Shown: positions 25,223 through 34,261 of the stretch, piece after piece
How positions within the stretch are numbered: position 1 is the first letter of the stretch
How the letters are laid out: each line of letters begins with the position of its first letter
Assembly: GCF_018882205.1 (NCBI RefSeq)
Contig: NZ_JACVOU010000005.1
Coordinates: forward strand, 124,001-188,000
Direction of reading: 5' to 3'
DNA: 64,000 nt
DNA from: Polynucleobacter bastaniensis
GTDB lineage: Bacteria > Pseudomonadota > Gammaproteobacteria > Burkholderiales > Burkholderiaceae
Program-made: the position numbers and the translations under genes
Notes under the pieces: model-generated
What the model saw: the letters and a program-made list of their open reading frames with translations, nothing else
What the model was told of the DNA's origin: nothing
The model's database searches: none

Positions 25223-27463
25223 TTACACCAACTTGAAACCGCTGTTTTTCAATGGGACTGTACGTAAGCGCTTGCCTGTTGCACGGTAGATCGCATTAAG
25301 CACTGCTGGTGCCGCGACTGCAATTGTGGGCTCTCCAACACCTCCCCACTCTTTGCCGCCACCCTGAATAATGATGGTCTCGACCGGTGGCATCTGTGAC
25401 AGACGAATAGAGTTAAAGGTGTCAAAATTCTTCTGTACAACTGCGCCCTTCTCAATCGTGATTTCTTCTTCGAAGAGTGCAGATAAGCCATAAACAAAGG
25501 AGCCGGATACCTGACGGGCTATTTGCGCTGGATTGACCGCATAGCCCGGATCAGTTGCAGCCACCATGCGGAGAATCTCTACCTCATTGCCGTTAGTCAC
25601 CGTGATCTCACAGGCTGCAGCAACATAGCTTCCAAATGAGCGCATCTGCGCAAGCCCACGAAATACTCCTGGCTTTGCTGGCTTAGTCCAACCAATACCA
25701 TCTGCTACTGCATTCAGAACGGCTACCGCACGTGGGAATTGCTCCATATGCTTGCGACGGAATTCCACAGCATCAACACCCGTAGCTTCCGCCATTTCAT
25801 CCATAAAGGTTTCTAGGAAGATTGCATTTTGATTCACGTTTACGCCGCGCCAAAAACCTGGCGGCACATGCGTGTTGCGCATAGCATGGTCAATCATCAA
25901 ATTCGGGAAGCTGTAAGTAATACCATGCTCGCCCGCAGCGTCTAGACCTTGGAACACCACTGGATCTTTACCTTTATTGGCAGCCACTACTGCTGGACGT
26001 ACAGAGGCTAAGATGGATTGACTTGAAATACGCATATCCAGGCCGGTGATGTTTTTCTTATCATCAATCGCGGCGGTCATCTTACACATCGTTACCGGGT
26101 GATAACGGCCTTGGGTCATATCCTCTTCACGGGTCCATATCAATTTGATTGGAGTGCCTGGCATTTGCTTGGCGATATTGACAGCTTGCGTGGTGTAATC
26201 CTGGAAGGCACCACGACGACCAAATCCACCACCAAGGTTGACCTTATAGACATTACATTTTTCGGCAGGCAAGCCTGAAGCTGCGATCACCGCGGCCAAA
26301 GAAGCTTCACCGTCTTGAGTGGGGACCCAAGCCTCGCAAGAATCTGCCGTCCACTTAGCTGTTGCTGTTTGTGGCTCCAGAGTTGCATGGTTCAAGAATG
26401 GATAGAAGTAGGTTGCCTCGATCGTTTTAGATGCTTTAGAGATTGCCTCTTTAGCATCACCATTCGAGTTACCGACAAAAGTCTCGCTGGCAGTTAAGCC
26501 ACCTTCAAGCATCTTCTTAATAGAGGCACTAGAGACATCGCCATTAGTACCGTTATCCCAAACAATGTTGACCGCATCTAAGCCGGTCTTTGCTTGCCAG
26601 AAAGTGTCAGCAATAACTGCTACAGCAGAATCGCCCACTTGAATCACCTTCTTTACCCCCTTCATGCCAGAGGCTTTGCTAGCGTCGTAGCTCTTCACTT
26701 TGCCACCAAAAACTGGAGACTCATGAATGGTTGCTACCAACATGCCGGGTAACTTCAAGTCAATTGCATAAATCTGCTTACCGTTTACCTTGTCAGCAGT
26801 GCCGTCAATACGATTCAATGACTTACCAATGACAGTCCACTCTTTAGGATCCTTTAAAGGGACATCTTTAGGCACTTCTAACTTGGAGGCTGCTACAGAA
26901 ACTTTACCGAAAGTCGTTTTACGGCCAGATGGGGTGTGGGTAATCACACTATTTTTAGCGACGCATTCAGAGACGGGTACACCCCATTGGGTTGCTGCAG
27001 CCTGAATCAACATCATGCGTGCTGCGGCACCGCCTTTACGAACATATTGCTCAGAAGTGCGGATACCACGACTACCGCCTGTAGAGTAGCTGCCCCATAC
27101 TTTGTTACGTTTGAGATTCTCACCGGGTGTTGGATAGTCGTAAGAGATTTTTTTCCAATCACACTCCAGTTCTTCAGCAACCATTTGTGCCAAGCCAGTA
27201 ATGGTTCCTTGACCCATCTCGGAGCGCACAATTCGCACTACGATATCGTCATTTGGCTTAACCTCTACCCAAACACCAATCTCAGATGTTGATAAGGGAG
27301 TCATGCCGGTGGTACCGGAACCCATCGCCGCATTCGCGGATGAGATGAAAGAGAAATCAAAGCCGATTGCTAATCCAGTTGCAATAGCACTTGAGCCAAC
27401 AATAAAGTGGCGACGTGAAGTGTTGGTAACGTTGGTAGTGTTTGTATTAATAGTTTTAGTCAT
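25223..27463 (-). CDS. Xanthine-oxidase-family molybdopterin-binding subunit (IorB-like)
   Basis: A 746-residue molybdenum hydroxylase large subunit of the isoquinoline-1-oxidoreductase/aldehyde dehydrogenase type. It has a Tat signal with the SRRHF twin-arginine motif (about residue 17) and so is periplasmic. The N-terminal domain has ARSEMGQGTITG-like sequence, the central part GGGFGRRG, and the C-terminus GGVGEPTIA with the catalytic Glu711 expected for the family. The [2Fe-2S] small subunit lies 9 bases upstream. Related enzymes pass electrons to a c-type cytochrome subunit; here the next genes are soxX, soxY, soxZ and soxA. The substrate is unknown: aldehydes or N-heterocycles are the family norm. 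Confidence 0.9.
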   Translation of the reverse strand: MTKTINTNTTNVTNTSRRHFIVGSSAIATGLAIGFDFSFISSANAAMGSGTTGMTPLSTSEIGVWVEVKPNDDIVVRIVRSEMGQGTITGLAQMVAEELECDWKKISYDYPTPGENLKRNKVWGSYSTGGSRGIRTSEQYVRKGGAAARMMLIQAAATQWGVPVSECVAKNSVITHTPSGRKTTFGKVSVAASKLEVPKDVPLKDPKEWTVIGKSLNRIDGTADKVNGKQIYAIDLKLPGMLVATIHESPVFGGKVKSYDASKASGMKGVKKVIQVGDSAVAVIADTFWQAKTGLDAVNIVWDNGTNGDVSSASIKKMLEGGLTASETFVGNSNGDAKEAISKASKTIEATYFYPFLNHATLEPQTATAKWTADSCEAWVPTQDGEASLAAVIAASGLPAEKCNVYKVNLGGGFGRRGAFQDYTTQAVNIAKQMPGTPIKLIWTREEDMTQGRYHPVTMCKMTAAIDDKKNITGLDMRISSQSILASVRPAVVAANKGKDPVVFQGLDAAGEHGITYSFPNLMIDHAMRNTHVPPGFWRGVNVNQNAIFLETFMDEMAEATGVDAVEFRRKHMEQFPRAVAVLNAVADGIGWTKPAKPGVFRGLAQMRSFGSYVAAACEITVTNGNEVEILRMVAATDPGYAVNPAQIARQVSGSFVYGLSALFEEEITIEKGAVVQKNFDTFNSIRLSQMPPVETIIIQGGGKEWGGVGEPTIAVAAPAVLNAIYRATGKRLRTVPLKNSGFKLV

Positions 27464-27472
27464 GATTACTCC

Positions 27473-27922
27473 TTATGCCTTGCTCACAGCATGAATAGCA
27501 TCACGCACTTGTTGGAAGGTTCCGCAGCGGCAGATATTGGTTACAGCAGCATCAATCTGCGCATCAGTTGGTTTTGGGGTATTGCGCAATAGGGCTGTAG
27601 TTGCCATCACCATGCCAGACTGGCAGTAACCACATTGCGGCACCTGGTTATCAACCCATGCTTTTTGCACTTTAGAGAGCTGACCATTCTTTTCTAAGCC
27701 CTCTATAGTTTCAATCTTCTTACCTACAGCCGCACTCACCGGAATTGCGCAACTGCGGATTGCTTGACCATCAAACAAGACAGTACATGCGCCGCACTGA
27801 CCCACACCGCAACCATATTTAGTACCTGTTAATCCAACGTGATCACGTATCGCCCACAATAAAGGGGTTTCTGGATCAACATCCACCTTGTACTTTTTAC
27901 CGTTGACGTTTAAGTCAGTCAT
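27473..27922 (-). CDS. [2Fe-2S] subunit of molybdenum hydroxylase (IorA-like)
   Basis: A 149-residue two-cluster iron-sulfur protein that relays electrons from the molybdenum site. The plant-type cluster motif is CGVGQCGACTVLFDGQAIRSC (cysteines near residues 38-58; first part only is decisive) and the second cluster uses CGYCQSGM and CRCGTFQQVRDAI. It has no signal of its own, so it is probably exported with its Tat-targeted partner. GGAGAG precedes the ATG. It is the first gene of the hydroxylase-sox operon, divergent from the lrgA-like gene. Confidence 0.92.
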   Translation of the reverse strand: MTDLNVNGKKYKVDVDPETPLLWAIRDHVGLTGTKYGCGVGQCGACTVLFDGQAIRSCAIPVSAAVGKKIETIEGLEKNGQLSKVQKAWVDNQVPQCGYCQSGMVMATTALLRNTPKPTDAQIDAAVTNICRCGTFQQVRDAIHAVSKA

Positions 27923-28014
27923 GCGTGCTCTCCTTAATTGATTTATTTTGAAGTCTTACTCATTAGCAAAGACCCTGCTTTTGATGTGATTATCTTACCC
28001 AAGAAATAATTTAT

Positions 28015-28040
28015 TGCTTTGCAACATATATTGCAGAGCA
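28015..28040. promoter_or_regulatory. 26-bp inverted repeat before the LrgA-like gene
   Basis: TGCT-T-TGCAA (28015-28024) and TTGCA-G-AGCA (28031-28040) are inverted around CATATA with one mismatched pair. It ends 13 bases before the lrgA-like start, in the 131-base region shared with the divergent hydroxylase-sox operon. It could be an operator for a dimeric regulator of either operon. No adjacent regulator gene exists. Confidence 0.45.
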
Positions 28041-28053
28041 GTAAGATCAAGCC

Positions 28054-28407
28054 ATGATCTCCGGCCTAGTCCAAATCCTTCTCTTTCAAAGCCTAGGTGA
28101 GCTTCTATCCAAGTTTGCTCTGCCTACCCTTCCTGGCCCCGTAATTGGCTTGGTGTTACTCATTATTTGGCTGGTTCTGCGCAAGGGAATCAATCCTGAG
28201 CTCGCATTAGTAGCAGACGGCTTTAGCCAATACCTTGGCCTTTTATTCGTTCCGGCAGCCGTTGGGGTAGTGCTATTTTTACCCCAACTACAGGCTAATG
28301 CCCTCGCAATCATCAGTGCCTTGGTCGGTAGCGTGATTCTGACTATTGCCACTAGCGCGCTAGTTGTCCGCTTTTTGAGCGCAAAGCCAACAGAGACGGG
28401 GCAATGA
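28054..28407 (+). CDS. CidA/LrgA family membrane protein
   Basis: A 117-residue holin-like protein with four predicted membrane helices and the family landmark LPGPVIGLVLLIIWLVLRKG (about residues 29-48), then LALVADGFSQYLGLLFVPAAVGVV. CidA/LrgA proteins act with LrgB in murein hydrolase export control or in uptake and release of small organic acids such as pyruvate. It overlaps the lrgB-like gene by 4 bases, so the two are coupled. Confidence 0.9.
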   Translation: MISGLVQILLFQSLGELLSKFALPTLPGPVIGLVLLIIWLVLRKGINPELALVADGFSQYLGLLFVPAAVGVVLFLPQLQANALAIISALVGSVILTIATSALVVRFLSAKPTETGQ

Positions 28408-29129
28408 ACGAAAAACATTCGATTGTGGAGATTTGGGTTTACCTCTCGGGTAGCCCTTTATTTGCCCTTTTTATTACTTTGGCTGCCTATCAAATTGGCC
28501 TGTTGATTTATAAGACTGCCAAACAGAATCCTTTAGCTAACCCAGTAGCAATCGCCATCATTCTGGTTGCAAGCATCATTCAATTTGTTGAGATGCCCTA
28601 TTCCACCTACTTTGAAGGTGCGCAATTTATTCATTTCTTATTAGGCTCGGCAACGGTCTCTTTAGCTATCCCGATCTATAGAGGCTTAAGTAGCTTGAAG
28701 GGTCGATCATTTCCTTTGCTGGCGTCTTTAATTGCAGGTGGCTTGGTATCCATTATTGGCGCGGTAAACATCGCCAAATTATTAGGGGCTGACTCCAGCA
28801 TTACGGGTGCCATGTACCCTAAATCAGTTACCGCGCCCATTGCCATGGGTATCGCTGAGCGGATCGGAGTATCCCCGACCTTAACCGCCATCTTTGCCGT
28901 GACTACCGGAATCCTCGGAGCAATTCTGGCGCCCTTTATTCTGAATGCCCTGGGCATGAAAGCATGGTGGCAACGCGGCTTTGCAATTGGCATCGGGGCT
29001 CACGGCATTGGCACCTCGCGTGCATTTAGCATTCATCCAGAGGCAGGAACTTATGCCAGTCTCGCCATGGGAATGAATGGCGTTATCAGTGCTGTAGCCA
29101 TTCCGATTTTGTACCACCTATTTAATTAG
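28404..29129 (+). CDS. LrgB family membrane protein
   Basis: A 241-residue multi-span inner-membrane protein of the LrgB family. Signature segments are MYPKSVTAPIAMGIAERIG (about residues 137-155), ILGAILAPFILNALG and GIGAHGIGTSRAF near the C-terminus. It works with the preceding CidA/LrgA protein. Plant and bacterial homologues transport glycolate or pyruvate, so a small-acid exporter role is as likely as murein control. Confidence 0.92.
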   Translation: MNEKHSIVEIWVYLSGSPLFALFITLAAYQIGLLIYKTAKQNPLANPVAIAIILVASIIQFVEMPYSTYFEGAQFIHFLLGSATVSLAIPIYRGLSSLKGRSFPLLASLIAGGLVSIIGAVNIAKLLGADSSITGAMYPKSVTAPIAMGIAERIGVSPTLTAIFAVTTGILGAILAPFILNALGMKAWWQRGFAIGIGAHGIGTSRAFSIHPEAGTYASLAMGMNGVISAVAIPILYHLFN

Positions 29130-29307
29130 ATGACTTGCTCCAATAAAATTTGGGGTATGACCGTAAAAAAAGGGGTGGCATGCACTAATAGTGAGCACCA
29201 ATTTCTAATTTGGTATCAAAGAAGTCATTTCCCTGATCGCTACTGCTTTAAGCTTGAGTGATCGGTATTTTTATAAACAAGCTATACATCACTTAAAGAA
29301 CATCAAC

Positions 29308-30300
29308 ATGAATCCTCTTAAGCGCAAAACTGCCCATGCACTCTTGGGCTTTGTATTCACAACTATCCTGTGCGGCAACGCCATGGCAGCATCAGATGCA
29401 GATTGGCCCAAGAAGCCGATCGTCGCCATCCTGCCTTTTCCTGCTGGTGGCTCTACTGATATATTTGCGCGCGCCATCGGCGTACCGCTTGGAGAGGCAT
29501 TAGGTCAACCCATTGTGATTGAAAATAAACCGGGTGCTGGCGGCATGATTGCCATGGGCGCATCAGCCAAGGCCGCGCCTGATGGCTACACCCTTTTATT
29601 TAGCGCCCTCACTAATCAGTCTATTTCTCAAGCACTTTTCAAAAATCCACCGGCAGATCTCACCAAAGACTTTGCGTCCATCGCGCTCGTAGGTTCAATC
29701 CCGCATTTAATTGTTGTGAACCCGTCAGTACCCGCTAAGAATTTACCTGAACTCATTTCCTATATTAAATCCAAAAAGGGAGACTTTAATTACGCCTCTC
29801 AAGGTAATGGCAGTCTCTCTCACCTTGAGTCAACAATGTTCATGCAGCGGATTGGTGCCGCTGGTACCCATATCCCTTATAAGGGTAGCGCTTTTGCTCT
29901 CCCAGATTTAATTGCCGGCAATACGCTCATGATGTTTGATAGCGTGACAGCATCTCTGCCACATATTCAAAGTGGCAAGTTGCGCCCCATTGCGATTGCC
30001 GCGCCCGAGCGTTCACCATTAATGCCGAATGTCCCCACCTTAGGTCAAGATGGCATGAAACAATTTGATGTAGAAAATCTCTATGCCATTTTTGCTCCCA
30101 AAGGTACGCCCCCAGCAATTGTTGCAAGAATAGAAAGAGAAATTCGGAAGATTTTGACTAACCCTGACTTCAAAAATCGTCTGGCAAACCAAGGTATCCA
30201 TCCCCAATTTGCCAACTCTGAGCAATTAACTATGATCACGCAAAGTGAGCATGACAAGTGGGCGAAGGCTGTTAAAGCAGCCAACGTTAAAATTGATTAA
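29308..30300 (+). CDS. Bug-family tripartite tricarboxylate transporter substrate-binding protein
   Basis: A 330-residue periplasmic binding protein of the TctC/Bug family, greatly expanded in Burkholderiales. It has a signal peptide (cleavage near AMAASDA) and the typical opening WPKKPIVAILPFPAGGSTDIFAR, GQPIVIENKPGAGGMIA, and GYTLLFSALTNQ. The ATG at 29308 gives a proper signal sequence; the TTG at 29254 adds 18 non-conserved residues. No TctA/TctB membrane genes are adjacent, which is common for Bug genes. The ligand, usually a carboxylate, is unknown. The 178 bases upstream hold only an imperfect ACCAA/TTGGT dyad near 29198-29215. Confidence 0.9.
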   Translation: MNPLKRKTAHALLGFVFTTILCGNAMAASDADWPKKPIVAILPFPAGGSTDIFARAIGVPLGEALGQPIVIENKPGAGGMIAMGASAKAAPDGYTLLFSALTNQSISQALFKNPPADLTKDFASIALVGSIPHLIVVNPSVPAKNLPELISYIKSKKGDFNYASQGNGSLSHLESTMFMQRIGAAGTHIPYKGSAFALPDLIAGNTLMMFDSVTASLPHIQSGKLRPIAIAAPERSPLMPNVPTLGQDGMKQFDVENLYAIFAPKGTPPAIVARIEREIRKILTNPDFKNRLANQGIHPQFANSEQLTMITQSEHDKWAKAVKAANVKID

Positions 30301-30350
30301 TAGCCAATACACCCAAGCTTGCGCACTCTTAAAGAGAATCGATTAGATCC

Positions 30351-31940
30351 ATGTTAATTTCTCCTCCCTTCGGGGGCGGTCGTGCCCCAGTCCTTGCAAA
30401 GAATGCAGTTGCTAGTTCACAGCCATTGGCCACACAAGCGGGGATTGAAGCCTTGCAAAATGGTGGCAATGCGGTGGATGCAGCCTTAGCGACTGCGATC
30501 ACACTCACCGTGGTTGAACCCACCATGAATGGTCTTGGTGGCGATGGCTTTGCACTCATTTGGGATGGTAAAAAACTCCATGGCATGAATGCCTCTGGTC
30601 GTGCCCCTGCAGCTTGGACGCCGGAGTATTTTTCTGGCAAAACCGCAATGGATTTGATTGGCTGGAATACCGTGACTGTGCCTGGAATGGTTTCGGGTTG
30701 GATTGAGTTATCTCGTAAGTTTGGCAAGCTGCCTTTTGCACAACTCTTTAAACGTGCAATTGACTATGCTGAAAACGGCTTTCCAGTTTCACCGGTCATT
30801 GCTCGTCAATGGCGCGAGGCGATTCCTATTCTGAAGAATGAGCCTGGTTTTAGTGCATCATTTTTGATTGATGGCAAGGCGCCGACTGCTGGTCAACTCT
30901 GGCGCTACCCCGCCCAAGCCAATACATTACGCGAGATCGCTAACACTGAAGGTAAATCTTTTTACACCGGTAAGTTAGCCCAAAGCATGGTCGACTTTGC
31001 TCAAAGTACCAGTGGCTGTTTCACCATGGCAGATTTTGCTGCTAATCAAACAGACTGGGTTGAGCCATTAGCATTTGATTATGGTGATTACACCTTGCAC
31101 GAGATTCCTCCCAATGGTTCGGGTATTACGGCCCAGATGGCACTCGGTATTTTGCAAGCAGCTAATGCAAAACAATATCCCGCCAACTCTGCACAGCGTA
31201 TTCACCTACAAGTGGAAGCCATGCGTATTGCCTTTGCTGATGCTTACGCTCACGTATCGGATGCCAGTACTATGAAAGTACCGACAAGCGCTCTATTAGA
31301 TCGGGATTATTTGGCTAGCCGCGCTGCACTAATAAATCACACTCAAGCAGGTAGCTACCGTGCCGGAGACCCGCATGCTGGTGGCACTGTTTACCTTTGC
31401 GCTGCGGATGAGAGCGGCATGATGATTTCTTATATTCAATCGAACTTCAAGGGCTTTGGTTCTGGTGTAGTTGCCCCAGGTGGTATTGCCTTTCATAACC
31501 GTGGTATGAGCTTTAGCTTAGTTGATGGTCACCCTAATCAAGTAGCTCCAGGTAAGCGCCCTTTCCACACCATCATCCCCGCATTCCTCACCAAAGGGAG
31601 TCAGCCAACCATGGCATTTGGTGTGATGGGTGGCAATATGCAACCACAGGGACATCTACAATTTGTAATGCGCTTTGTCGATGAATATCTCAATCCACAG
31701 GCCTGCTCAGACGCACCGCGCTGGAGAATTGATGATGTGGGCAAGCTCACGGTTGAAGCTTCAATGCCAACTGTAGTAGTCGAAGGACTTAAAGCAATGG
31801 GACATGAAGTGACTGTCATGCCTGCAAACAGTTTAGACTTTGGTAGTGCTCAAGCTATTGCGCTATTAGGTGAACAAACAAATGAAGCCTATATTGCTGG
31901 TAGCGATCATCGTCGCGATGGATTGGCAGCAGGTTTTTAA
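30351..31940 (+). CDS. Gamma-glutamyltransferase family protein
   Basis: A 529-residue GGT-family Ntn hydrolase. The N-terminal half has ASSQPLATQAGIEALQNGGNAVDAALA and EPTMNGLGGDGFALIWDGK; the self-processing nucleophile is the threonine at about residue 346 in AGGTVYLCAADESG; the C-terminal half has PNQVAPGKRPFHTIIPAF and GVMGGNMQPQGHLQ. No signal peptide is visible, which suggests a cytosolic enzyme of the YwrD-like group rather than periplasmic glutathione hydrolase. Substrates of that group are uncertain. It lies 50 bases after the Bug receptor and may be co-transcribed. Confidence 0.9.
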   Translation: MLISPPFGGGRAPVLAKNAVASSQPLATQAGIEALQNGGNAVDAALATAITLTVVEPTMNGLGGDGFALIWDGKKLHGMNASGRAPAAWTPEYFSGKTAMDLIGWNTVTVPGMVSGWIELSRKFGKLPFAQLFKRAIDYAENGFPVSPVIARQWREAIPILKNEPGFSASFLIDGKAPTAGQLWRYPAQANTLREIANTEGKSFYTGKLAQSMVDFAQSTSGCFTMADFAANQTDWVEPLAFDYGDYTLHEIPPNGSGITAQMALGILQAANAKQYPANSAQRIHLQVEAMRIAFADAYAHVSDASTMKVPTSALLDRDYLASRAALINHTQAGSYRAGDPHAGGTVYLCAADESGMMISYIQSNFKGFGSGVVAPGGIAFHNRGMSFSLVDGHPNQVAPGKRPFHTIIPAFLTKGSQPTMAFGVMGGNMQPQGHLQFVMRFVDEYLNPQACSDAPRWRIDDVGKLTVEASMPTVVVEGLKAMGHEVTVMPANSLDFGSAQAIALLGEQTNEAYIAGSDHRRDGLAAGF

Positions 31941-31946
31941 AGCGAG

Positions 31947-33272
31947 TTAGCCAGGCAAGCAGTTCAAATAAAAACGCTTCACCTCTTGATCGCAGCTCAC
32001 ATCCTTAGGCTGTATGGGGCGCTCTAGAATGATGCCCTCGATGGAGGTACAGCGACTCAAGGCGACATAAACTTGTCCTGAGGCAAATGCCCCTGAAGAG
32101 AGATCTACTTTGATCTTATCCAGAGTCTTGCCTTGACTCTTATGAATAGTGACAGCCCAAGCTAGCATTAGTGGGATCTGCACAAAGGTGCCAATGATGT
32201 TCGGTGAAATCTTGCCAGACATCATGTCATGGTCATAGCGGTACGATTCCCACTGATGTCCTTTAACTTCCACCGTATTAGAGTAAGGACCGTTTTGTAC
32301 CATCACCTTTACAGTGTTAGGCAACAACTCACGCACTACCCCGATCGTACCGTTGACCCAACGCTTCGGGAAATTGCTATCGGTTGCCGTAAACATCACC
32401 TTGGCGCCCACCTTTAGAGTGAGCTGATTAGGTGATGGCAGATTGCGATCATCCACATTGAACTTACCAGTGCTATTGCCCATATAGACTTTGGCATCAG
32501 TTGTAAGTGCTCGTAATCCTGCGCCATTAATTTGATCTGCACGAGCGTTGGTCGTGGTTAGCGTGATGGTTTGCTCATCAATTTCTTTTTTTGTTTCATA
32601 ACAGACGGTATTTAAAGTATTGAGTGCTTCTTCAATGTCTTGATTGATACGGATCTGATTGAGTAAGCCGGCAAAGTGCGCATCTTTTTGACGGAAGATC
32701 TTTGATAACTCCACCATCGTGACATCTTTACGATGTAACGCATTGGCGCAGAAGAAATAAGGGCCTTCGTAACCGCGCTCCGAAAGTACTTGCATATCCG
32801 CCTGAGATACCACCGGCGGCAACTGAAACAAGTCCCCAACAAACATCACCTGTATGCCACCGAAGGGCTCACTCTTATGAGGTCCGTTAGCGCGCAGAAA
32901 TAAATCAATTGCATCCACTACATCTACTCTCACCATTGAGATCTCATCGATGATCAGGAGACGAATATCTTTATAGAGACGCTTATCTTTTAAAGGCTTG
33001 ATATCTTCTTCAGGAAAGATCAAGCGAGGTGGCAAGCGAAAGAAGGAGTGAATCGTGACGCCCTTCACTTGCAATGCAGCTACGCCAGTTGGCGCAACTA
33101 CCACTACGTTGCCATGAATGTTTTCACGTAAATAGCCAATTAAAGTGGTCTTACCGGTGCCCGCCTTACCGCTGACAAAGATATAGGGGTCGTGGCGCTC
33201 AATTGCGTCAATTACCTCCTGGTACTCAGAGGTGATTTCAATAGCGGATGGATCAATTACGGGTGCGGTCAT
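31947..33272 (-). CDS. Pif1-like/RecD-type superfamily 1 helicase
   Basis: A 441-residue ATPase with the order of a bacterial Pif1-like helicase: Walker A GKAGTGKTTL (about residues 34-43), APTGVAALQVKGVTIHSFF, Walker B IIDEISMV, VMFVGDLFQLPPVV, and C-terminal HKSQGKTLDKIKVDL and GQVYVALSRC. Pif1-type enzymes unwind DNA 5' to 3' and resolve G-quadruplexes or stalled forks. The protein is compact without an added nuclease or RNase H domain. It lies 3 bases upstream of no related gene; the SUMF1-domain gene precedes it at the same strand with a 3-base gap, so they may share a transcript. Confidence 0.88.
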   Translation of the reverse strand: MTAPVIDPSAIEITSEYQEVIDAIERHDPYIFVSGKAGTGKTTLIGYLRENIHGNVVVVAPTGVAALQVKGVTIHSFFRLPPRLIFPEEDIKPLKDKRLYKDIRLLIIDEISMVRVDVVDAIDLFLRANGPHKSEPFGGIQVMFVGDLFQLPPVVSQADMQVLSERGYEGPYFFCANALHRKDVTMVELSKIFRQKDAHFAGLLNQIRINQDIEEALNTLNTVCYETKKEIDEQTITLTTTNARADQINGAGLRALTTDAKVYMGNSTGKFNVDDRNLPSPNQLTLKVGAKVMFTATDSNFPKRWVNGTIGVVRELLPNTVKVMVQNGPYSNTVEVKGHQWESYRYDHDMMSGKISPNIIGTFVQIPLMLAWAVTIHKSQGKTLDKIKVDLSSGAFASGQVYVALSRCTSIEGIILERPIQPKDVSCDQEVKRFYLNCLPG

Positions 33273-33275
33273 TCC

Positions 33276-34061
33276 TTATTGTTTCACGGCATCAGCCACA
33301 CACCGAAATCCAATGTAAACCACTCCAATATCTGCTGGCTTAGATTCCACATCAGATTCTTTTTGTCTCTCAGGGCCATACCACCAAGATGCACCACGGG
33401 TAATGTAGCCACCGTTACGCTCGGTAGCAGTCCACTCCCACACGTTGCCACCCATATCGAATAGTCCATTGACTCCGAGCTTAGTAGTGCCCGTGGAGAC
33501 ATGGCCAGTACCTCGGTTTAAGGCACCTGCAGGAGCGACACCTTTGTAGTCACCACAGCCACTGAGGCAATGAGAAGCCGCTGGAGTGCTACCGCCGGGG
33601 AATGGATAACGCTCACCCTTCACAAAGCCAGTAGGTGGATTTGCTCGTTGCTCTACAAATGCCGCAGAGATCCACTCAGCCTCAGTAGGCAAGCGCTTGC
33701 CAAAATAACGGCATACAGATGCAGCTTCAGATTGATTGAGGTGTACTGCTGGCTCAGTATCTTTTGCAGGAACACCGTAGGGGGTTTTCCAAGTCCAACC
33801 GAGTTTCTTAACAAAACCGGATTCGTAATTGAGCCCGCCGCCGTTTTTCTCGGCCTGGCTTACAAAGCCTGTAGCCGTCGCAAACGCTTTCATATCCGCA
33901 ATGGTCATCTCAGTTTGATCCCAAGTCACATTGCCAACTTTAACCACAGGGATGGTTGACGCAGGTGCGCTAGTGGCAGTTGATGGTTGCAACATGAAAT
34001 ACAGAGCGATCACGGACAGCAGTAGGCCGAAAATAACAGGGAGAAGGTCGAATTTTTTCAT
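33276..34061 (-). CDS. SUMF1/EgtB/PvdO-type formylglycine-generating-enzyme-like domain protein
   Basis: A 261-residue protein with an N-terminal membrane anchor (about residues 6-23) and one SUMF1-type lectin fold: VNLNQSEAASVCRYFG-like helix with KRLPTEAEWISAA, GLFDMGGNVWEWTATE, RGASWWYGPE and YIGFRCV. True formylglycine-generating enzymes carry a redox cysteine pair near the C-terminal RGGSW motif; that pair is not seen here, so a sulfatase-activating role is unlikely. The ATG at 34061 is chosen because a longer frame would run into the tRNA-His terminator. Confidence 0.82.
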   Translation of the reverse strand: MKKFDLLPVIFGLLLSVIALYFMLQPSTATSAPASTIPVVKVGNVTWDQTEMTIADMKAFATATGFVSQAEKNGGGLNYESGFVKKLGWTWKTPYGVPAKDTEPAVHLNQSEAASVCRYFGKRLPTEAEWISAAFVEQRANPPTGFVKGERYPFPGGSTPAASHCLSGCGDYKGVAPAGALNRGTGHVSTGTTKLGVNGLFDMGGNVWEWTATERNGGYITRGASWWYGPERQKESDVESKPADIGVVYIGFRCVADAVKQ

Positions 34062-34070
34062 GAATAAAAA

Positions 34071-34101
34071 TCTCAAAAGAAAAGGCTCCGGATAGGGAGC
34101 C
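34071..34101 (-). terminator. Terminator downstream of tRNA-His
   Basis: GGCTCC (34084-34089) and GGAGCC (34096-34101) form a 6-bp GC-rich stem with a 6-base loop. On the minus strand TTTTCTTTT follows. It separates tRNA-His from the SUMF1-domain gene. Confidence 0.8.
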
Positions 34102-34122
34102 CTAGGATAATGCAATATTCGG

Positions 34123-34199
34123 TGGGGCGAACGACGGGGCTCGAACCCGCGACAACCAGAATCACAATCTGGGACTCTACCAACTGAGCTACGTCCGCC
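34123..34199 (-). tRNA. tRNA-His (anticodon GUG)
   Basis: On the minus strand, acceptor GCGGACG pairs with CGTTCGC (one G-U), with an encoded extra G at position -1 facing C73, the histidine identity pair, and an encoded CCA. The anticodon loop TTGTGAT between CCAGA and TCTGG presents GTG. The T arm is GCGGGTTCGAGCCCCGT. The length is 77 bases with G-1 and CCA. Confidence 0.95.
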
Positions 34200-34261
34200 A
34201 CTGAAGACCTAGATTATAGCTTTTGGGCTAAAACCCTGTCAAAAAGCCCTAGTTATAAGAT

